Of a DNA stretch of 64,000 bases, positions 53,366-62,819 are shown piece by piece (position 1 is the first letter of the stretch; each line of letters opens with the position of its first letter). A program made the position numbers and the translations under genes. The notes below the pieces were generated by a model. It made no database searches and had not been told where the DNA came from. It saw nothing but the letters and a program-made list of their open reading frames with translations. The DNA is from Thalassoroseus pseudoceratinae (GTDB taxonomy: Bacteria > Planctomycetota > Planctomycetia > Planctomycetales > Planctomycetaceae). The stretch lies in NCBI RefSeq assembly GCF_011634775.1, contig NZ_JAALXT010000001.1, positions 806,001 through 870,000 of the forward strand, given 5' to 3'.

Positions 53366-54655
53366 TCAAACTTTTGGCTCGTACAGAACTTCAACTTCGC
53401 TCGACCCGGGACGGTACAACACGAGTCCTCCTTGAGCATCATTGACGCGAACCACACAATCCGGTTCGCCTGCGGAATGATGTTCCAAAATGGCTTCGAG
53501 TGCTTGCACCGCCGCAACGGTTTGTCGATCGGCAGATAAATCGTTGTATGTCAGTTGACGCATCTCATTGAGGCGTTCCGTACGGTTTTCTGCGGAACCA
53601 CCAAATTCCACATATCCAACTTCTCTCGCGAAACGCTCGATCACTTCCACACCGTAACCACGTTGCGAGCGTTCGCCCCACGGCTCGACAACCGGAGCGT
53701 TGTAATGATTATTGATTGAGTTCTTCACCGTGAACGGTGTCTTGTCTTCAACGGTGCATTCCACACCGCGTTTACGACTATGCCCGTTCCACAGCCCGTT
53801 ATCGAAACGGAATTGAACTTCCTGCTCGACATAGCCAGGGAAGTTGTCGGGAGTCACCCAAGAAGTGTGAATATCGAAGGCGGCTTCGCGACCGTCGTCG
53901 TATTCATAAACCATCCGCATTTGCACACTGTCCCAGGTCGGGCTGTCCTTTGGAGCCACGATCCCTTTCTGACCGGTTGCGGTGATCGTTTTCAATCGCC
54001 CACCGAAGGTGAAGTCGATCAGCTTGATGTAATGGACCGCGACATACGTGCCCGGGTTTCGCCCCGTAATCCATTCCGAAAACTGATCGCCAGAAATCTG
54101 CTTCGGTTCCAGGAGCGTGCAGTACCCGGTGTTCACATGATTGAGCACACCATCGACAACAAATGTCCGCAGTTTCTTGTGATCGGGGTCGAGCAGCTTG
54201 TGATAGACGGCTTTCGCAAGAACGCCTCGTTCCTGTGCCAGCCCGACCAAATCGTCGAGTTCTTGCAACTTCAGGACGGACGGTTTTTCGACCAAAAGGT
54301 GCTTTCCACTTTCCAAGACCTGCTTGGCGGCGGAATAATGGCGATCGTCCGGTGTGGCCACACAGGCGAAGTCCACGCCGGTTTCGATCATCTCCGAAAC
54401 ACCGTTATCGCCAGTGAAACTTTGAAATGATGCCAACTCAGCCGGTGCTGATTTTCGATAGCGTTCCGCCCGAGACCCCGTTCGGGTCGCAACGGAATGC
54501 AGTTGGCAATCAATCGCACCGAAACGCCGGTCGTAAAGCCGGTCTGACGCGGCCCGCTCAAAGAACGGTCGATAGGTTTCGTCGAAAATCATGCCCATGC
54601 CGACCATGCCGGCACGTAACAAAGGAGAAGAATTCTGGCCCGCGTTGTCTGTCAT
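53366..54655 (-). CDS. Gfo/Idh/MocA-family oxidoreductase
   Basis: A 429-residue dehydrogenase. The NAD fold opens with RAGMVGMGMIFDETYRP (about 14-30), and the family motif EKPSVL (in HLLVEKPSVLKLQELD) contributes the catalytic lysine; DFACVATPDDRHY is also typical. The C-terminal domain is larger than usual. Such enzymes oxidise sugars, inositols or glycosides and are strongly expanded in planctomycetes. It is divergent from a GntR regulator at 54859, which may control it together with the sugar isomerase at 55750. Confidence 0.9.
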   Translation of the reverse strand: MTDNAGQNSSPLLRAGMVGMGMIFDETYRPFFERAASDRLYDRRFGAIDCQLHSVATRTGSRAERYRKSAPAELASFQSFTGDNGVSEMIETGVDFACVATPDDRHYSAAKQVLESGKHLLVEKPSVLKLQELDDLVGLAQERGVLAKAVYHKLLDPDHKKLRTFVVDGVLNHVNTGYCTLLEPKQISGDQFSEWITGRNPGTYVAVHYIKLIDFTFGGRLKTITATGQKGIVAPKDSPTWDSVQMRMVYEYDDGREAAFDIHTSWVTPDNFPGYVEQEVQFRFDNGLWNGHSRKRGVECTVEDKTPFTVKNSINNHYNAPVVEPWGERSQRGYGVEVIERFAREVGYVEFGGSAENRTERLNEMRQLTYNDLSADRQTVAAVQALEAILEHHSAGEPDCVVRVNDAQGGLVLYRPGSSEVEVLYEPKV

Positions 54656-54675
54656 GTCACCTTAAACCGATCAAC

Positions 54676-54689
54676 AAGTGGGTTCACTT
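54676..54689. promoter_or_regulatory. Short dyad in the GntR/Gfo divergent promoter region
   Basis: AAGTG-GGTT-CACTT is a perfect five-base inverted repeat, 21 bases from the Gfo start and near an A/T-rich stretch (TATATGTTAA). A related half-site, AAGTGGACAC, is at 54729. It is a candidate operator for the GntR regulator, on weak evidence. Confidence 0.3.
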
Positions 54690-54858
54690 TTATATGTTAA
54701 GAAGGAGAGCGAATTGAGTTATTTATCAAAAAGTGGACACAAGAACCTTGCATGAGTCCTTGTTGCTAAGCGAAAGTGTATGCACCTTAAATCCCCATGC
54801 GATTGCTGTCAACTACCAATTTTCTACGAAATCTTCGACGACCCAAGATCTCACGACC

Positions 54859-55509
54859 ATGACTGCATCCGATGACGCTTCTCTCGTTGATGACGTGTAC
54901 CATCAAATTCTGTTACGAATCGTCCACCAGGACCTACCGGGAGGGACCGAGTTGAAGTCAACTCGGTTGGCTGCCGATATGGGTGTGAGCCGCACGCCTG
55001 TCGTTCAGGCATTGGGGCGATTGGCGGCCGATGGCATTGTGATGCAGCAGCGGAATCACCGGGCCGTCGTCCGTGAGAACGCGGAGAACTGGCTGGTCGA
55101 ACTGCACGAATTGCGGTTGTTGCTCGAACCCGCGGCGGCGGCACGAGCGGCGACTCGCATTCCGGATTCCGTGCTCGAAGAACTGGAAGAACTCGCCAAC
55201 GCGATCAGCCCGGATGACGATCCCAGCTGGATGCAGAAATCCCGCGAGTTCGATTATGCAATTCACCACGCGGTCGCGGAGTACGCCGACAACCTCCCGC
55301 TTTGTGAAGCGATTCGCAAATGTTGGAGCTTCAAACGCCTCTCATACGATGCCGGTCAAGACACGGAAGAAACACTCCGCAACGGCTACGTTGACCATCT
55401 ACACATTCTGAAGGCGTTCCGTCTTCGCAATCCCGACATGGCTGAAGCGGCCATGCGTTGGCACTTGCAACATGCCGCCAGTTGGGGAGCGGGAAGCCGG
55501 ATCGTTTAA
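54859..55509 (+). CDS. GntR-family (FadR/FCD) transcriptional regulator
   Basis: A 216-residue regulator. The winged helix-turn-helix is seen in GGTELKSTRLAADMGVSRTP (about 26-45) and the following VVQALGRLAADGIV. The rest is an all-helical FCD ligand domain with LHELRLLLEPAAAARAA, FDYAIHHAVAEYA and a final HLQHAA, which includes the His residues that bind metal in FCD domains. The longer upstream frame is rejected because similarity begins at this ATG. It probably responds to an organic acid or sugar derivative and controls the flanking oxidoreductase and isomerase genes. Confidence 0.88.
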   Translation: MTASDDASLVDDVYHQILLRIVHQDLPGGTELKSTRLAADMGVSRTPVVQALGRLAADGIVMQQRNHRAVVRENAENWLVELHELRLLLEPAAAARAATRIPDSVLEELEELANAISPDDDPSWMQKSREFDYAIHHAVAEYADNLPLCEAIRKCWSFKRLSYDAGQDTEETLRNGYVDHLHILKAFRLRNPDMAEAAMRWHLQHAASWGAGSRIV

Positions 55510-55749
55510 GGGCTGTTTCCCGAAATCATTTTCGGGGCCGACAGAAACTCGGCGGACACGAGAATTCGGAACGCTCTTGTCGCCAGTCAAAACATGGCCA
55601 ATACCGCGTGGCAATTTTTTTCAGTCCCACAACGACACGAACACCTCACACGAAGTTGCATTTCAACTTCCTACCCTTGAATCTCTGGACGTCGCGTTCA
55701 AGAATGGCCGGAGATTTCTCAAACTGAACAACGAAAAGGCAAACAATCC

Positions 55750-56784
55750 ATGTCGTCCCGTCCGCAAGTCATCCTCAGTGCTTTCGCCGATGAAGCTGCC
55801 AATCACAAGACCGCGATCGAGCAATTCGTCGCGCTCTCCGCGATTGGGTTGAGTTACTACAGCCCACGTTTTCTCGACGTTCACGGCAACGGCGAAGTCA
55901 AGCACGTTGTGGAATTAAACGACGATGACCTGACCACACTCAAGACGCTCCACGATGAATTCGGGATGAAAGTCACGAGCATCGGCTCACGAATCGGCAA
56001 GGTCAAACTACTGGATCAAGAAGATGGTTCGCACAACAAATTTGTGCCGTTCCAAGAATATCTCGATGGTGAAGTGGCCGCGACGATTCGTGTGGCGGTC
56101 GCACTCGAAACCAAGCTGATTCGCGGTTTTTCCTTCTATCACCCACAAGGAGATGACCCAGCGAAGTATCTCGACAAGGCCACTGAACAACTGACGGAGA
56201 TTGTCAATCGGTGTGCCAGCGAGGGGTTGATCTACGGGTTGGAAATCGAGCCAAACCTCATCGGTGAAACCGGACAACTCCTCGAGGAACTCCACAAGCG
56301 AGTCAACCACGACAACATGGTTTTGATCTTCGACGGCGGGAACGTGGCCGCTCAAGACAAAAACCCGCTGACTTGCTACGACGAATACACCGCGATGCGA
56401 GACGGCTTGGGTTGGATGCACATCAAAGACTACGCTCGTGATCCTGGTCACACTTGGATGGGTGATCGGGATGCTTCGGTGATCAACGAAGACAAGCTCA
56501 AGAACTTCGTCCCCGCTAACATCGGCGATTCCGGTCACGAAATGGTGCTGCGGGATCTGAAACGTCACTTGCCCGCCCTTACGGAACGCATGCAGAAACT
56601 TGGTGTGCCGGGTTTCTTCTTGGAAGTCGAACCGCACTTGAAAGGCGGCGGACAATTCGGCGGATTCAGCGGACCAGACGGCACCGGCGTCGCCGTTCGT
56701 GCCCTGTGTGAAGTGCTCGATTATGTCGGCATTGACTACAAACTGCGTGACTTCGATGACATCCGCGCAGCTCGCGGGTTTTGA
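55750..56784 (+). CDS. Sugar phosphate isomerase/epimerase (AP-endonuclease-2 family TIM barrel)
   Basis: A 344-residue protein of the xylose-isomerase-like TIM-barrel family. Blocks such as [10 protein letters not shown] at the start, [22 protein letters not shown] and GWMHIKDYA place the metal-binding Glu, Asp and His residues (IEPN, FDGGN, HIKD and FLEVEPH). Members interconvert or dehydrate sugars and inositols, for example IolE, IolI and Hyi. It follows the GntR regulator and is four bases into the next open frame region, so it likely belongs to a small sugar-catabolic unit. Confidence 0.87.
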   Translation: MSSRPQVILSAFADEAANHKTAIEQFVALSAIGLSYYSPRFLDVHGNGEVKHVVELNDDDLTTLKTLHDEFGMKVTSIGSRIGKVKLLDQEDGSHNKFVPFQEYLDGEVAATIRVAVALETKLIRGFSFYHPQGDDPAKYLDKATEQLTEIVNRCASEGLIYGLEIEPNLIGETGQLLEELHKRVNHDNMVLIFDGGNVAAQDKNPLTCYDEYTAMRDGLGWMHIKDYARDPGHTWMGDRDASVINEDKLKNFVPANIGDSGHEMVLRDLKRHLPALTERMQKLGVPGFFLEVEPHLKGGGQFGGFSGPDGTGVAVRALCEVLDYVGIDYKLRDFDDIRAARGF

Positions 56785-56828
56785 TCGGAACGGTTAGATT
56801 GCCTTCGTACGCTGCAAGGGAACACAGA

Positions 56829-57467
56829 ATGGCCGGTTATTTTCTCTATACGCTCGACCATAATGTGTTCAGCGATTTGACCATGAACCCCACCCGGGAA
56901 CATGGTCAAATCTTCGTGGACTATCTGTTCGCGGAGTTCGAAGATCTCAAGGAAGAATTTGAAGCCGAGGATAGCGTTTGGCCTTCGGACAAAGACGCCT
57001 TGATTGCGAAGATTGTCGAACGGCTCGCGTCGCCGGACTGGTACTCCGATTTGAGTTACGAAGATGCCTGCATCTGGGACACAATCATCGGCTTGCTTGA
57101 TGACGAACCCGGCGAACAACTTGGCATCGACTTTCAATGTTCGGATTACGAAAGCATCTATTGGGACTGTGCCGATATCGCAGCGGAACAAGGCGCGACG
57201 ATGATGGCGGAACCGAAATTCGGCAACGCTGGCTTTCGATACTTCGGGAAGCCGGAATCTGATTGGAATCCGTTTCCGATGTACTCGTTCTATTTGCCAG
57301 AGAAATCTCGGGAATTGCTGGCTCAACTGAAACAGGTCGAACCGCACTTTCGGTCGCTTTCTCAAGATGAAGGCGAGCCCGGCGAGCAATTCTTTAAAGG
57401 TTTGTTACCGGTCGTGGAATCGGTGGTGGAAAAGAACCGCGTCTTGTGGGTTCAAACCGACACATGA
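56829..57467 (+). CDS. Acidic hypothetical protein
   Basis: A 212-residue protein, strongly acidic (many Glu and Asp), with no signal peptide or membrane segment. It starts MAGYFLYTLDHNVF. I do not recognise the family. AAGGGAA upstream supports the ATG at 56829, 44 bases after the isomerase stop. Its stop codon overlaps the ATG of the next gene (ATGA), so the two are translated together. Confidence 0.6.
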   Translation: MAGYFLYTLDHNVFSDLTMNPTREHGQIFVDYLFAEFEDLKEEFEAEDSVWPSDKDALIAKIVERLASPDWYSDLSYEDACIWDTIIGLLDDEPGEQLGIDFQCSDYESIYWDCADIAAEQGATMMAEPKFGNAGFRYFGKPESDWNPFPMYSFYLPEKSRELLAQLKQVEPHFRSLSQDEGEPGEQFFKGLLPVVESVVEKNRVLWVQTDT

Positions 57468-57745
57468 TCGACGCAACGTCGGAGCAATTGATGAGTGAAT
57501 TTAATTTCGCAGCGGTTCAAGAGTTGATCCAATGTCCGGCTTCCGGCGCGGCGTTGCTGACGACCGGTGATGCACTCATCAGCACCGATCCCGAACAGCG
57601 TTTGCGTTATGCCATCGTGAACGGCATCCCCAACCTCATTGTCGAGGATGCCGAATCGATGCCGCTTGCCGACTGGCAAGACTTCATGCGACAATCCCAT
57701 CGCGACCCGGAATCGGGTCAGCTACTCGACAGCAATGCGAGTTGA
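57464..57745 (+). CDS. Trm112-like (UPF0434) small protein
   Basis: A 93-residue protein with the Trm112 plan: VQELIQCPASGAALL near the start, LRYAIVNGIPNLIVEDA near the end. In standard members a CPxC zinc pair is present; here only one Cys of the first pair remains, so zinc binding is doubtful. Trm112 proteins activate methyltransferases, and a methyltransferase gene follows directly, though that one is exported. The start overlaps the upstream stop. Confidence 0.7.
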   Translation: MIDATSEQLMSEFNFAAVQELIQCPASGAALLTTGDALISTDPEQRLRYAIVNGIPNLIVEDAESMPLADWQDFMRQSHRDPESGQLLDSNAS

Positions 57746-57774
57746 CCGACAGCATAGTTCCAAGGAGTACCGCA

Positions 57775-58536
57775 ATGCGATTCCGTCATTTCCTGGCAAT
57801 TACCGGATGTTCCTTGGCGTTCCTTGTCGGTCCAGAATTGGTCGCCGCGGACGAAAAGCCAACGGAATCCGCCAGTGAATCGCGGTATGAAACGCGATTG
57901 CGTCACGACCCGAACGGCATTGGGAAGTTCTACATGGGTCGCGAAATTGCCCGTGTGATGGGGTGGCAAGCGGCTCCGTGGTTGGAACGGCCGGAACGCG
58001 AGAAGGAAGAGAAACTCTCGTCGCTGGTGAAGTCACTCGAAATCAAACCAGGAATGACGGTCGCGGATATCGGTGCGGGAAGCGGTGTCATCTCAGCCAT
58101 GATGGCCAAAGCGGTCGGTGAAAACGGCACCGTATTGGCCGTCGATATTCAGGATGAGATGCTTAGTCTACTCGACAAGAAAATGAAAGCTCGTGGCATC
58201 ATGAATGTGACGCCCGTGCTAGGAACCGAGAAGGATCCGAATCTCAAGCCAAACACTGTCGACTTGGCGTTCATGGTCGACGTGTACCATGAATTCGCGT
58301 TCCCTTACGAGATGACAGCCAAACTTGCGAAGGCTCTCAAACCGGGTGGGCGATTGGTGTGGGTCGAGTACCGCAAGGAAGATCCGAAGGTGCGGCGGAT
58401 GATCAAACTCGTCCACACCATGACCGAGGCCCAAGTCAAGAAGGAAGCCTCGCAGCCGGAATTTGGTCTCAAATGGAAAGAGACAATCGACGTTTTGCCC
58501 GTTCAACACATCATTGTGTTCGAGAAAAAGAAATAG
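57775..58536 (+). CDS. Exported SAM-dependent methyltransferase
   Basis: A 253-residue class I methyltransferase with an N-terminal signal peptide (RHFLAITGCSLAFLVGPELVAA, seen in parts; cleavage near VAA-DE). The SAM motif is VADIGAGSGVISAMMA (about 96-111), followed by VLAVDIQDEML, and LKPGGRLVWVEYR near the end. An AAGGAG site fixes the ATG at 57775. SAM is not known to be available outside the cytoplasm, so a signal peptide on such an enzyme is odd; similar annotated proteins are widespread in planctomycetes. Substrate not known. Confidence 0.85.
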   Translation: MRFRHFLAITGCSLAFLVGPELVAADEKPTESASESRYETRLRHDPNGIGKFYMGREIARVMGWQAAPWLERPEREKEEKLSSLVKSLEIKPGMTVADIGAGSGVISAMMAKAVGENGTVLAVDIQDEMLSLLDKKMKARGIMNVTPVLGTEKDPNLKPNTVDLAFMVDVYHEFAFPYEMTAKLAKALKPGGRLVWVEYRKEDPKVRRMIKLVHTMTEAQVKKEASQPEFGLKWKETIDVLPVQHIIVFEKKK

Positions 58537-58646
58537 AATCTCGTGAACCGGGCAAATGAGGAGTCCGCTGCGACGGTATGTTGCTGGAACGATTTCGTGA
58601 TGATTCCGAAATCGTTCCAACTCAACGCGTCAAGCTGAGGTACCAA

Positions 58647-59150
58647 TCACTTCGGAAGTTCGTGATTCCGCTCGATCGGCACACCGATCATGCTGCCGCT
58701 GAAGACCATTTTGTCTTCAACCCAGCCTTGGAAATCGAATTCCGATCGGCGACCTTTGCGGATTTTTGTCACGCGGCAAATGATGTCCAATCGGCATCCG
58801 GGAAAGACTGGCTGACGGAAACGCACGTTATCCATCCCGCCGAAGCCGAGGTAGTCGCCGCCGAGCAAATCGTGTTTCCGCGCGTAGTAACCCGCCAACT
58901 GAGCGGCACATTCGCAGAGAATGACGCCGGGCATCAATGGAAAGCCGGGCATGTGCCCAGTCACCCAGAATTCTTCCTTGGTGACTTCCTTGTAGCCGAT
59001 GATGCAGCGTTCTTCCAAGTCAATGTGCACGACGGCGGAAAGCTGTTCCATCTCGTGTCGTTGCGGATTGACACGACGGACTTCCTGCAAGTCGTACATC
59101 GGCTTGCTGAAATCCAGTTTGGAAAGATCGTAAAGTGGAGGAGGGGGCAT
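58647..59150 (-). CDS. FabZ-like 3-hydroxyacyl-ACP dehydratase
   Basis: A 167-residue hotdog-fold protein with the FabZ/FabA signature. The catalytic His is in TGHMPGFPLMPGVI (about 65-78), and the acidic partner is in LCECAAQLAGYYA. The N-terminal 45 residues (PPPPLYDLSKLDFSKPMYD and on) are longer than in E. coli FabZ. It should dehydrate 3-hydroxyacyl-ACP in fatty-acid synthesis or a related pathway. It stands alone here. The ATG at 59150 has GGAGGAG upstream. Confidence 0.88.
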   Translation of the reverse strand: MPPPPLYDLSKLDFSKPMYDLQEVRRVNPQRHEMEQLSAVVHIDLEERCIIGYKEVTKEEFWVTGHMPGFPLMPGVILCECAAQLAGYYARKHDLLGGDYLGFGGMDNVRFRQPVFPGCRLDIICRVTKIRKGRRSEFDFQGWVEDKMVFSGSMIGVPIERNHELPK

Positions 59151-59313
59151 AGTCTCACACTCCAAAGCTGTCGAGCGAATCAATGGTGGTTTGGGGTAAT
59201 TGGCGAAGACGAAATGTGTATCCGTCGCAAGACGGCTTCGTCAGACTTGGAGAGTGTAATCGTGCCAGTCTTTCGCCGCAACGATTCCGGATGAACCCGA
59301 CGAATTTACTAAG

Positions 59314-60222
59314 TCATTGACCCGATGGGCCGTTCCGGAGCATTTCAATGTACTGGTTGGTCACTTCTTTCGGGAAGATTCCTTCGGGCGCTTCATAACG
59401 AAAGAGTTCCGCCTGTTGAGCCAGATCATCCGCACTGAGCCAGGCGATGTCGTTGAAATCGAGCGTCACCAGCGGAAGGAGGATTTTGTCCTCGCCGCTT
59501 TCCTTCAGATAACGAATGCGTCGGGGGAACAAGGTGGAGTCGAGATAAATCCGCACCTTCTGTGGCAAATGCTGTGGCAACTGCTTCGCCGTGAGCGGAT
59601 TCGCTTTAAACTTGGCCTGATACTGTTCGTTCCAACTGCCTTCGAGAACTTGGAACCGTTCCCCGTCGATGACTTCTTCAGTCGGTTCGGTGAAAACCAT
59701 GTTGCGTTCGAGACTGGCCAGCAACCCCGCGACGCCACCGACTCCCAACTCAACAATAATCCGGTTCTGACCAATCGCCCCTGACCGTGTCGCCGCGTTG
59801 AGAATCTGTTGCACATCCCGCCGAGTGAGACGAATTTCATCATCGAGTTGTTGTTCGGTGTTGACGATGTCGCCATCGCAGACTTGCAACAGCCGAGCTT
59901 TCATTCCTGCGGCTTCGAATTCGATCTGCATTCGCATTTTCAAATTCGGACCTTGCACAAAAAAACCCTCGGCATCGACTTGCCGACCACCGACTGTAAT
60001 CGTCTCGTGAATTTTCGCCCGATACGGTTGATTGAGCAGCTTCTTTCGAGATCGCTCGAGCAGCGACGCTTGCTGGGATTGTTCGGCTTCCGAACTCTGG
60101 TCGGCCGTTTCGTTTTCTTGGGCCTGGATCCTCCAAACGGTTCCCAAGACACATGCCAATCCCATCGCAAACGCAAAAACAGGCAATTTACGAAACCTAG
60201 GGCAGGAATCAAGTATTTTCAT
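59314..60222 (-). CDS. LolA-like secreted protein
   Basis: A 302-residue exported protein with a signal peptide (about 13-34) and a Glu/Gln-rich linker. A single domain of long antiparallel strands follows (KIHETITVGGRQVDAEGFFV, LKMRMQIEFE, VRIYLDSTLFPRRIRYL) that resembles the half-barrel of LolA/LolB/VioE-type outer-membrane lipoprotein carriers. Many planctomycete proteins with this pattern are annotated as DUF1571 or similar. The real function is unknown. It is divergent from the lipoprotein gene at 60572. Confidence 0.7.
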   Translation of the reverse strand: MKILDSCPRFRKLPVFAFAMGLACVLGTVWRIQAQENETADQSSEAEQSQQASLLERSRKKLLNQPYRAKIHETITVGGRQVDAEGFFVQGPNLKMRMQIEFEAAGMKARLLQVCDGDIVNTEQQLDDEIRLTRRDVQQILNAATRSGAIGQNRIIVELGVGGVAGLLASLERNMVFTEPTEEVIDGERFQVLEGSWNEQYQAKFKANPLTAKQLPQHLPQKVRIYLDSTLFPRRIRYLKESGEDKILLPLVTLDFNDIAWLSADDLAQQAELFRYEAPEGIFPKEVTNQYIEMLRNGPSGQ

Positions 60223-60571
60223 GGTCTGTCGATTCTACCAGTCGAGCGGAAATGACGGGTTTTATCAAAGATTCAGCTGGTCAGAGTCCGAAAGAATAGA
60301 TGCGTCGAGTCGTCGCGGAAAGCATTCAGCGGCGGAACGCTCGGATTCACTTTCATCACCGCTGAGTATTGTAGCGGGAATTGGCAGTGTGGGTCGAGCC
60401 GACTTGGCGAGTGAACAGCAACGGAATTCTGCCTAAGTGACATGGGGTCGCTTGGAGAAGTGAGGGAAGGTGCGAGGGCGACCTATCAAGTGATAGGAAG
60501 TCAACGTGAGTCCAAACCGCTTCCGGCGTTGGCCATCGGCCTTCACGCTAGGGACAGCCAGAGGGGTGACG
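60223..60571. other. Divergent intergenic region with a 16-bp dyad
   Basis: No gene seen. CCTATCA-AG-TGATAGG at 60482-60497 is a perfect seven-base dyad, 75 bases before the + gene, and could be an operator. GAGGGG at 60561-60566 is the ribosome-binding site of the lipoprotein gene. Confidence 0.45.
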
Positions 60572-61825
60572 ATGAAATACTACTTTTTGGGTCTCGGCGT
60601 TCTTGTAGCCGTCTGCGTCGGTTGCGCCGGGGATGGCTCAAGCAACGTGTCTAACATGTTCGACAAGGGAGAGTACGCAGCACCTCCCGCAGCGATGATG
60701 ATGCGTCCCGGCCCTGGTGTGGATGGCCCGGGACCGGGTGTTTTGAACTGGCCGGTTCCTGCACCGGCTGCACCAGTGCAACGGACGACGCAAGTTCGAT
60801 TCGTGTCTCCGCAAGCGATGCGAGTGGGCTGGCAAGTTGGCAATCGATTCGCCGAGAATCAAATTGTCGTGCCTGGCCGGTACAACTTCCTCCAAGGGAG
60901 CACCTTCCGCCTGAAACTCACCGGCATGCCGGAACGAGAAGGCGAAACGTTGTACCCGACGTTGCAAGTCTATCCTGGTCAGCCGCAAACCGATGCCTAC
61001 CTGACACACAACAGCATTCCGATCGAGTTGACCATCGACGACTTGGATCAAGTCGCTGCCGGCAACTTCGTGACGAAAGTCATCTACCTGCCGGATCCCA
61101 AGTTCCAAGACTTGGCCATCGGCGACGTGGAAACCTTGGTCTCCACACGATTGGCTCCTGGTGTTGATCCGGTTGTCGAAGCCGACAAACGAGGAACCAT
61201 CATGGCCGTCTTGCGAGTTGGTAACTTCGACTACGAAATGCCGACCGCGTTCGGAACGCCACAAGCTCCGGGCCCGCAAGGTATGCAAGGGTTGCCTGCC
61301 CAAGGCAATTCGGAAGCTGGCCCGTCGTTGTCCGCTCCTGGTGGTGACTTGACGACTATGAACTATGACGGCGAAGTTCAACAGGTCCAGTTCCAAAAAG
61401 GTGGAACGGCTCCGAAGTTCGTTCCGCCAACACCGATCGACACCATGAACCCCGGTTCCGGTGGCTTTGGTGTGCCAGGTGCAACGATTGTCGGTGGTCC
61501 GCGTGTTCCACCGGGCATGCCACCAATGCACCCGATCGCAGGTATGGGACCGATTCAACCATGGGGTCAACCTTACACCGGCACGCCGATCGGTCTTCCA
61601 GGACCGGCGCACTTGCCACTCGGTGGTAACCCAACGTTGCAATCGCACACGGTCATCAACAACTCGAAGAACGATCTGCCGAAAGGTGTGAGAGACTTCA
61701 GCCTCGTCGTCAAACACGAGCCAGGTTTCCGATTGCCTCCGCCAGTTTCGCAAGTCGAGTACACCGAGAAACATCCGATGTACCAAAACGGCGAAACCTC
61801 TTGGCCCCGTTGGTCACAACGATAG
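60572..61825 (+). CDS. Pro/Gly/Met-rich surface lipoprotein
   Basis: A 417-residue lipoprotein (lipobox VAVCVGCAG, Cys near 18). A low-complexity Pro/Gly/Met segment (about 35-65) is followed by a beta-rich domain (about 70-225) that is clearly shared with the protein at 61982: RLKLTGMPEREGETLYPTLQ versus RLQIKDMPELAGMELYPTIE, and GNFVTKVIYL versus GGLVTKVVYL. A second Gly/Pro/Met-rich stretch (about 230-380) ends in a compact tail. It is probably on the cell surface. It starts a run of three same-strand surface-protein genes. Confidence 0.75.
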   Translation: MKYYFLGLGVLVAVCVGCAGDGSSNVSNMFDKGEYAAPPAAMMMRPGPGVDGPGPGVLNWPVPAPAAPVQRTTQVRFVSPQAMRVGWQVGNRFAENQIVVPGRYNFLQGSTFRLKLTGMPEREGETLYPTLQVYPGQPQTDAYLTHNSIPIELTIDDLDQVAAGNFVTKVIYLPDPKFQDLAIGDVETLVSTRLAPGVDPVVEADKRGTIMAVLRVGNFDYEMPTAFGTPQAPGPQGMQGLPAQGNSEAGPSLSAPGGDLTTMNYDGEVQQVQFQKGGTAPKFVPPTPIDTMNPGSGGFGVPGATIVGGPRVPPGMPPMHPIAGMGPIQPWGQPYTGTPIGLPGPAHLPLGGNPTLQSHTVINNSKNDLPKGVRDFSLVVKHEPGFRLPPPVSQVEYTEKHPMYQNGETSWPRWSQR

Positions 61826-61981
61826 ACCAACACTCGCCGAGTGGAACGCTCCCAAACGACCGGTTTGATTCGGTCGAGACGTAATGGCATCGTCAAACCC
61901 CAAATTCGGAGCGGTGATCTCGTTCACGAGGTTCCGCTCCGTTTTGTCTTCAATCGTGCGACACGGCGTAGGAGATTTGGC

Positions 61982-62767
61982 GTGAGATTCATTGTGAAAC
62001 AAGCCACGAAACAACGCCATTTCGGTGATCCTGGGAACCGCCGAGTCATCCGATCGCGGATGGTCATGCTCGGTCTGGGCTTCGCATGGTTGTGTGGACT
62101 GCCGTTTGCCGCAAATGCTCAAACAACGCGACCAGCTCGATTCATCGGCGATCGTCCGTTGTACCAACCATTGCACGCTCGCATGCCACCTGGGCAAGCG
62201 GCGTACATGAAAAACTTCGGCGAACGACCGCAATGCCCGTACTATCAGGCATTCCAGGTCAAATTGCCGAGTGAAGGGCAAGTCACCGTTTATCACAGCG
62301 GCGTGCAAACGATTCCGCTGAATGGCACAACGCAAGCGGGCTTGCTGGTCGGCCATGTCTACCGATTGCAAATCAAAGACATGCCGGAACTGGCTGGGAT
62401 GGAATTGTATCCCACGATCGAGGTTCTCGATCGACTACATCCGCCGCCCGGTCGCGAAACCGCGTACCCCGTGCCGGTGGAATTCAGTCTCGATGAACTC
62501 GAAGCCGCCGCTGCAGGCGGATTGGTCACGAAAGTCGTGTACCTCGAACAACCAGACCTGGCCAGCCCGAAAGCTCAAACGGACCGTATCCCCACCGCAA
62601 CGTTGCACTCACGTGCCAACGTATTGGCGGAGGCGGATCGTGTCGGGCGACCGCTGGCGATTGTGCGACTCGGAAGTCGATTGCCCGTCAATCCGGCCGC
62701 CGATTCTGACTTCTACGGCACCGGTGCTCCGGCAATTCCCATGCGTGGCGCGAAGAATCCGCAGTAG
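61982..62767 (+). CDS. Secreted paralog sharing the domain of the upstream lipoprotein
   Basis: A 261-residue exported protein. A GTG at 61982 has GGAGAT upstream; an ATG at 62060 (MVMLGLGFAWLCGLPFAANA) would give a cleaner signal peptide and is the alternative. The signal is cleaved near ANAQ. The rest is the same beta domain as in the upstream lipoprotein, with ELYPTIEVLD, VEFSLDELEAAAAGG and VTKVVYLEQPD blocks. No catalytic motifs are visible. The tandem arrangement points to gene duplication and to a shared surface structure. Confidence 0.7.
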   Translation: MRFIVKQATKQRHFGDPGNRRVIRSRMVMLGLGFAWLCGLPFAANAQTTRPARFIGDRPLYQPLHARMPPGQAAYMKNFGERPQCPYYQAFQVKLPSEGQVTVYHSGVQTIPLNGTTQAGLLVGHVYRLQIKDMPELAGMELYPTIEVLDRLHPPPGRETAYPVPVEFSLDELEAAAAGGLVTKVVYLEQPDLASPKAQTDRIPTATLHSRANVLAEADRVGRPLAIVRLGSRLPVNPAADSDFYGTGAPAIPMRGAKNPQ

Positions 62768-62819
62768 AACAACTGTGATCGATCGACTGGACACTGAATT
62801 CGAATTCGAGAGGTTCGAC

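Noticed and set aside
60638-61786. 382-residue minus-strand frame
   Set aside because: Shadow of the Pro/Gly-rich lipoprotein on the other strand; Arg/His/Trp-rich composition is typical of antisense frames.
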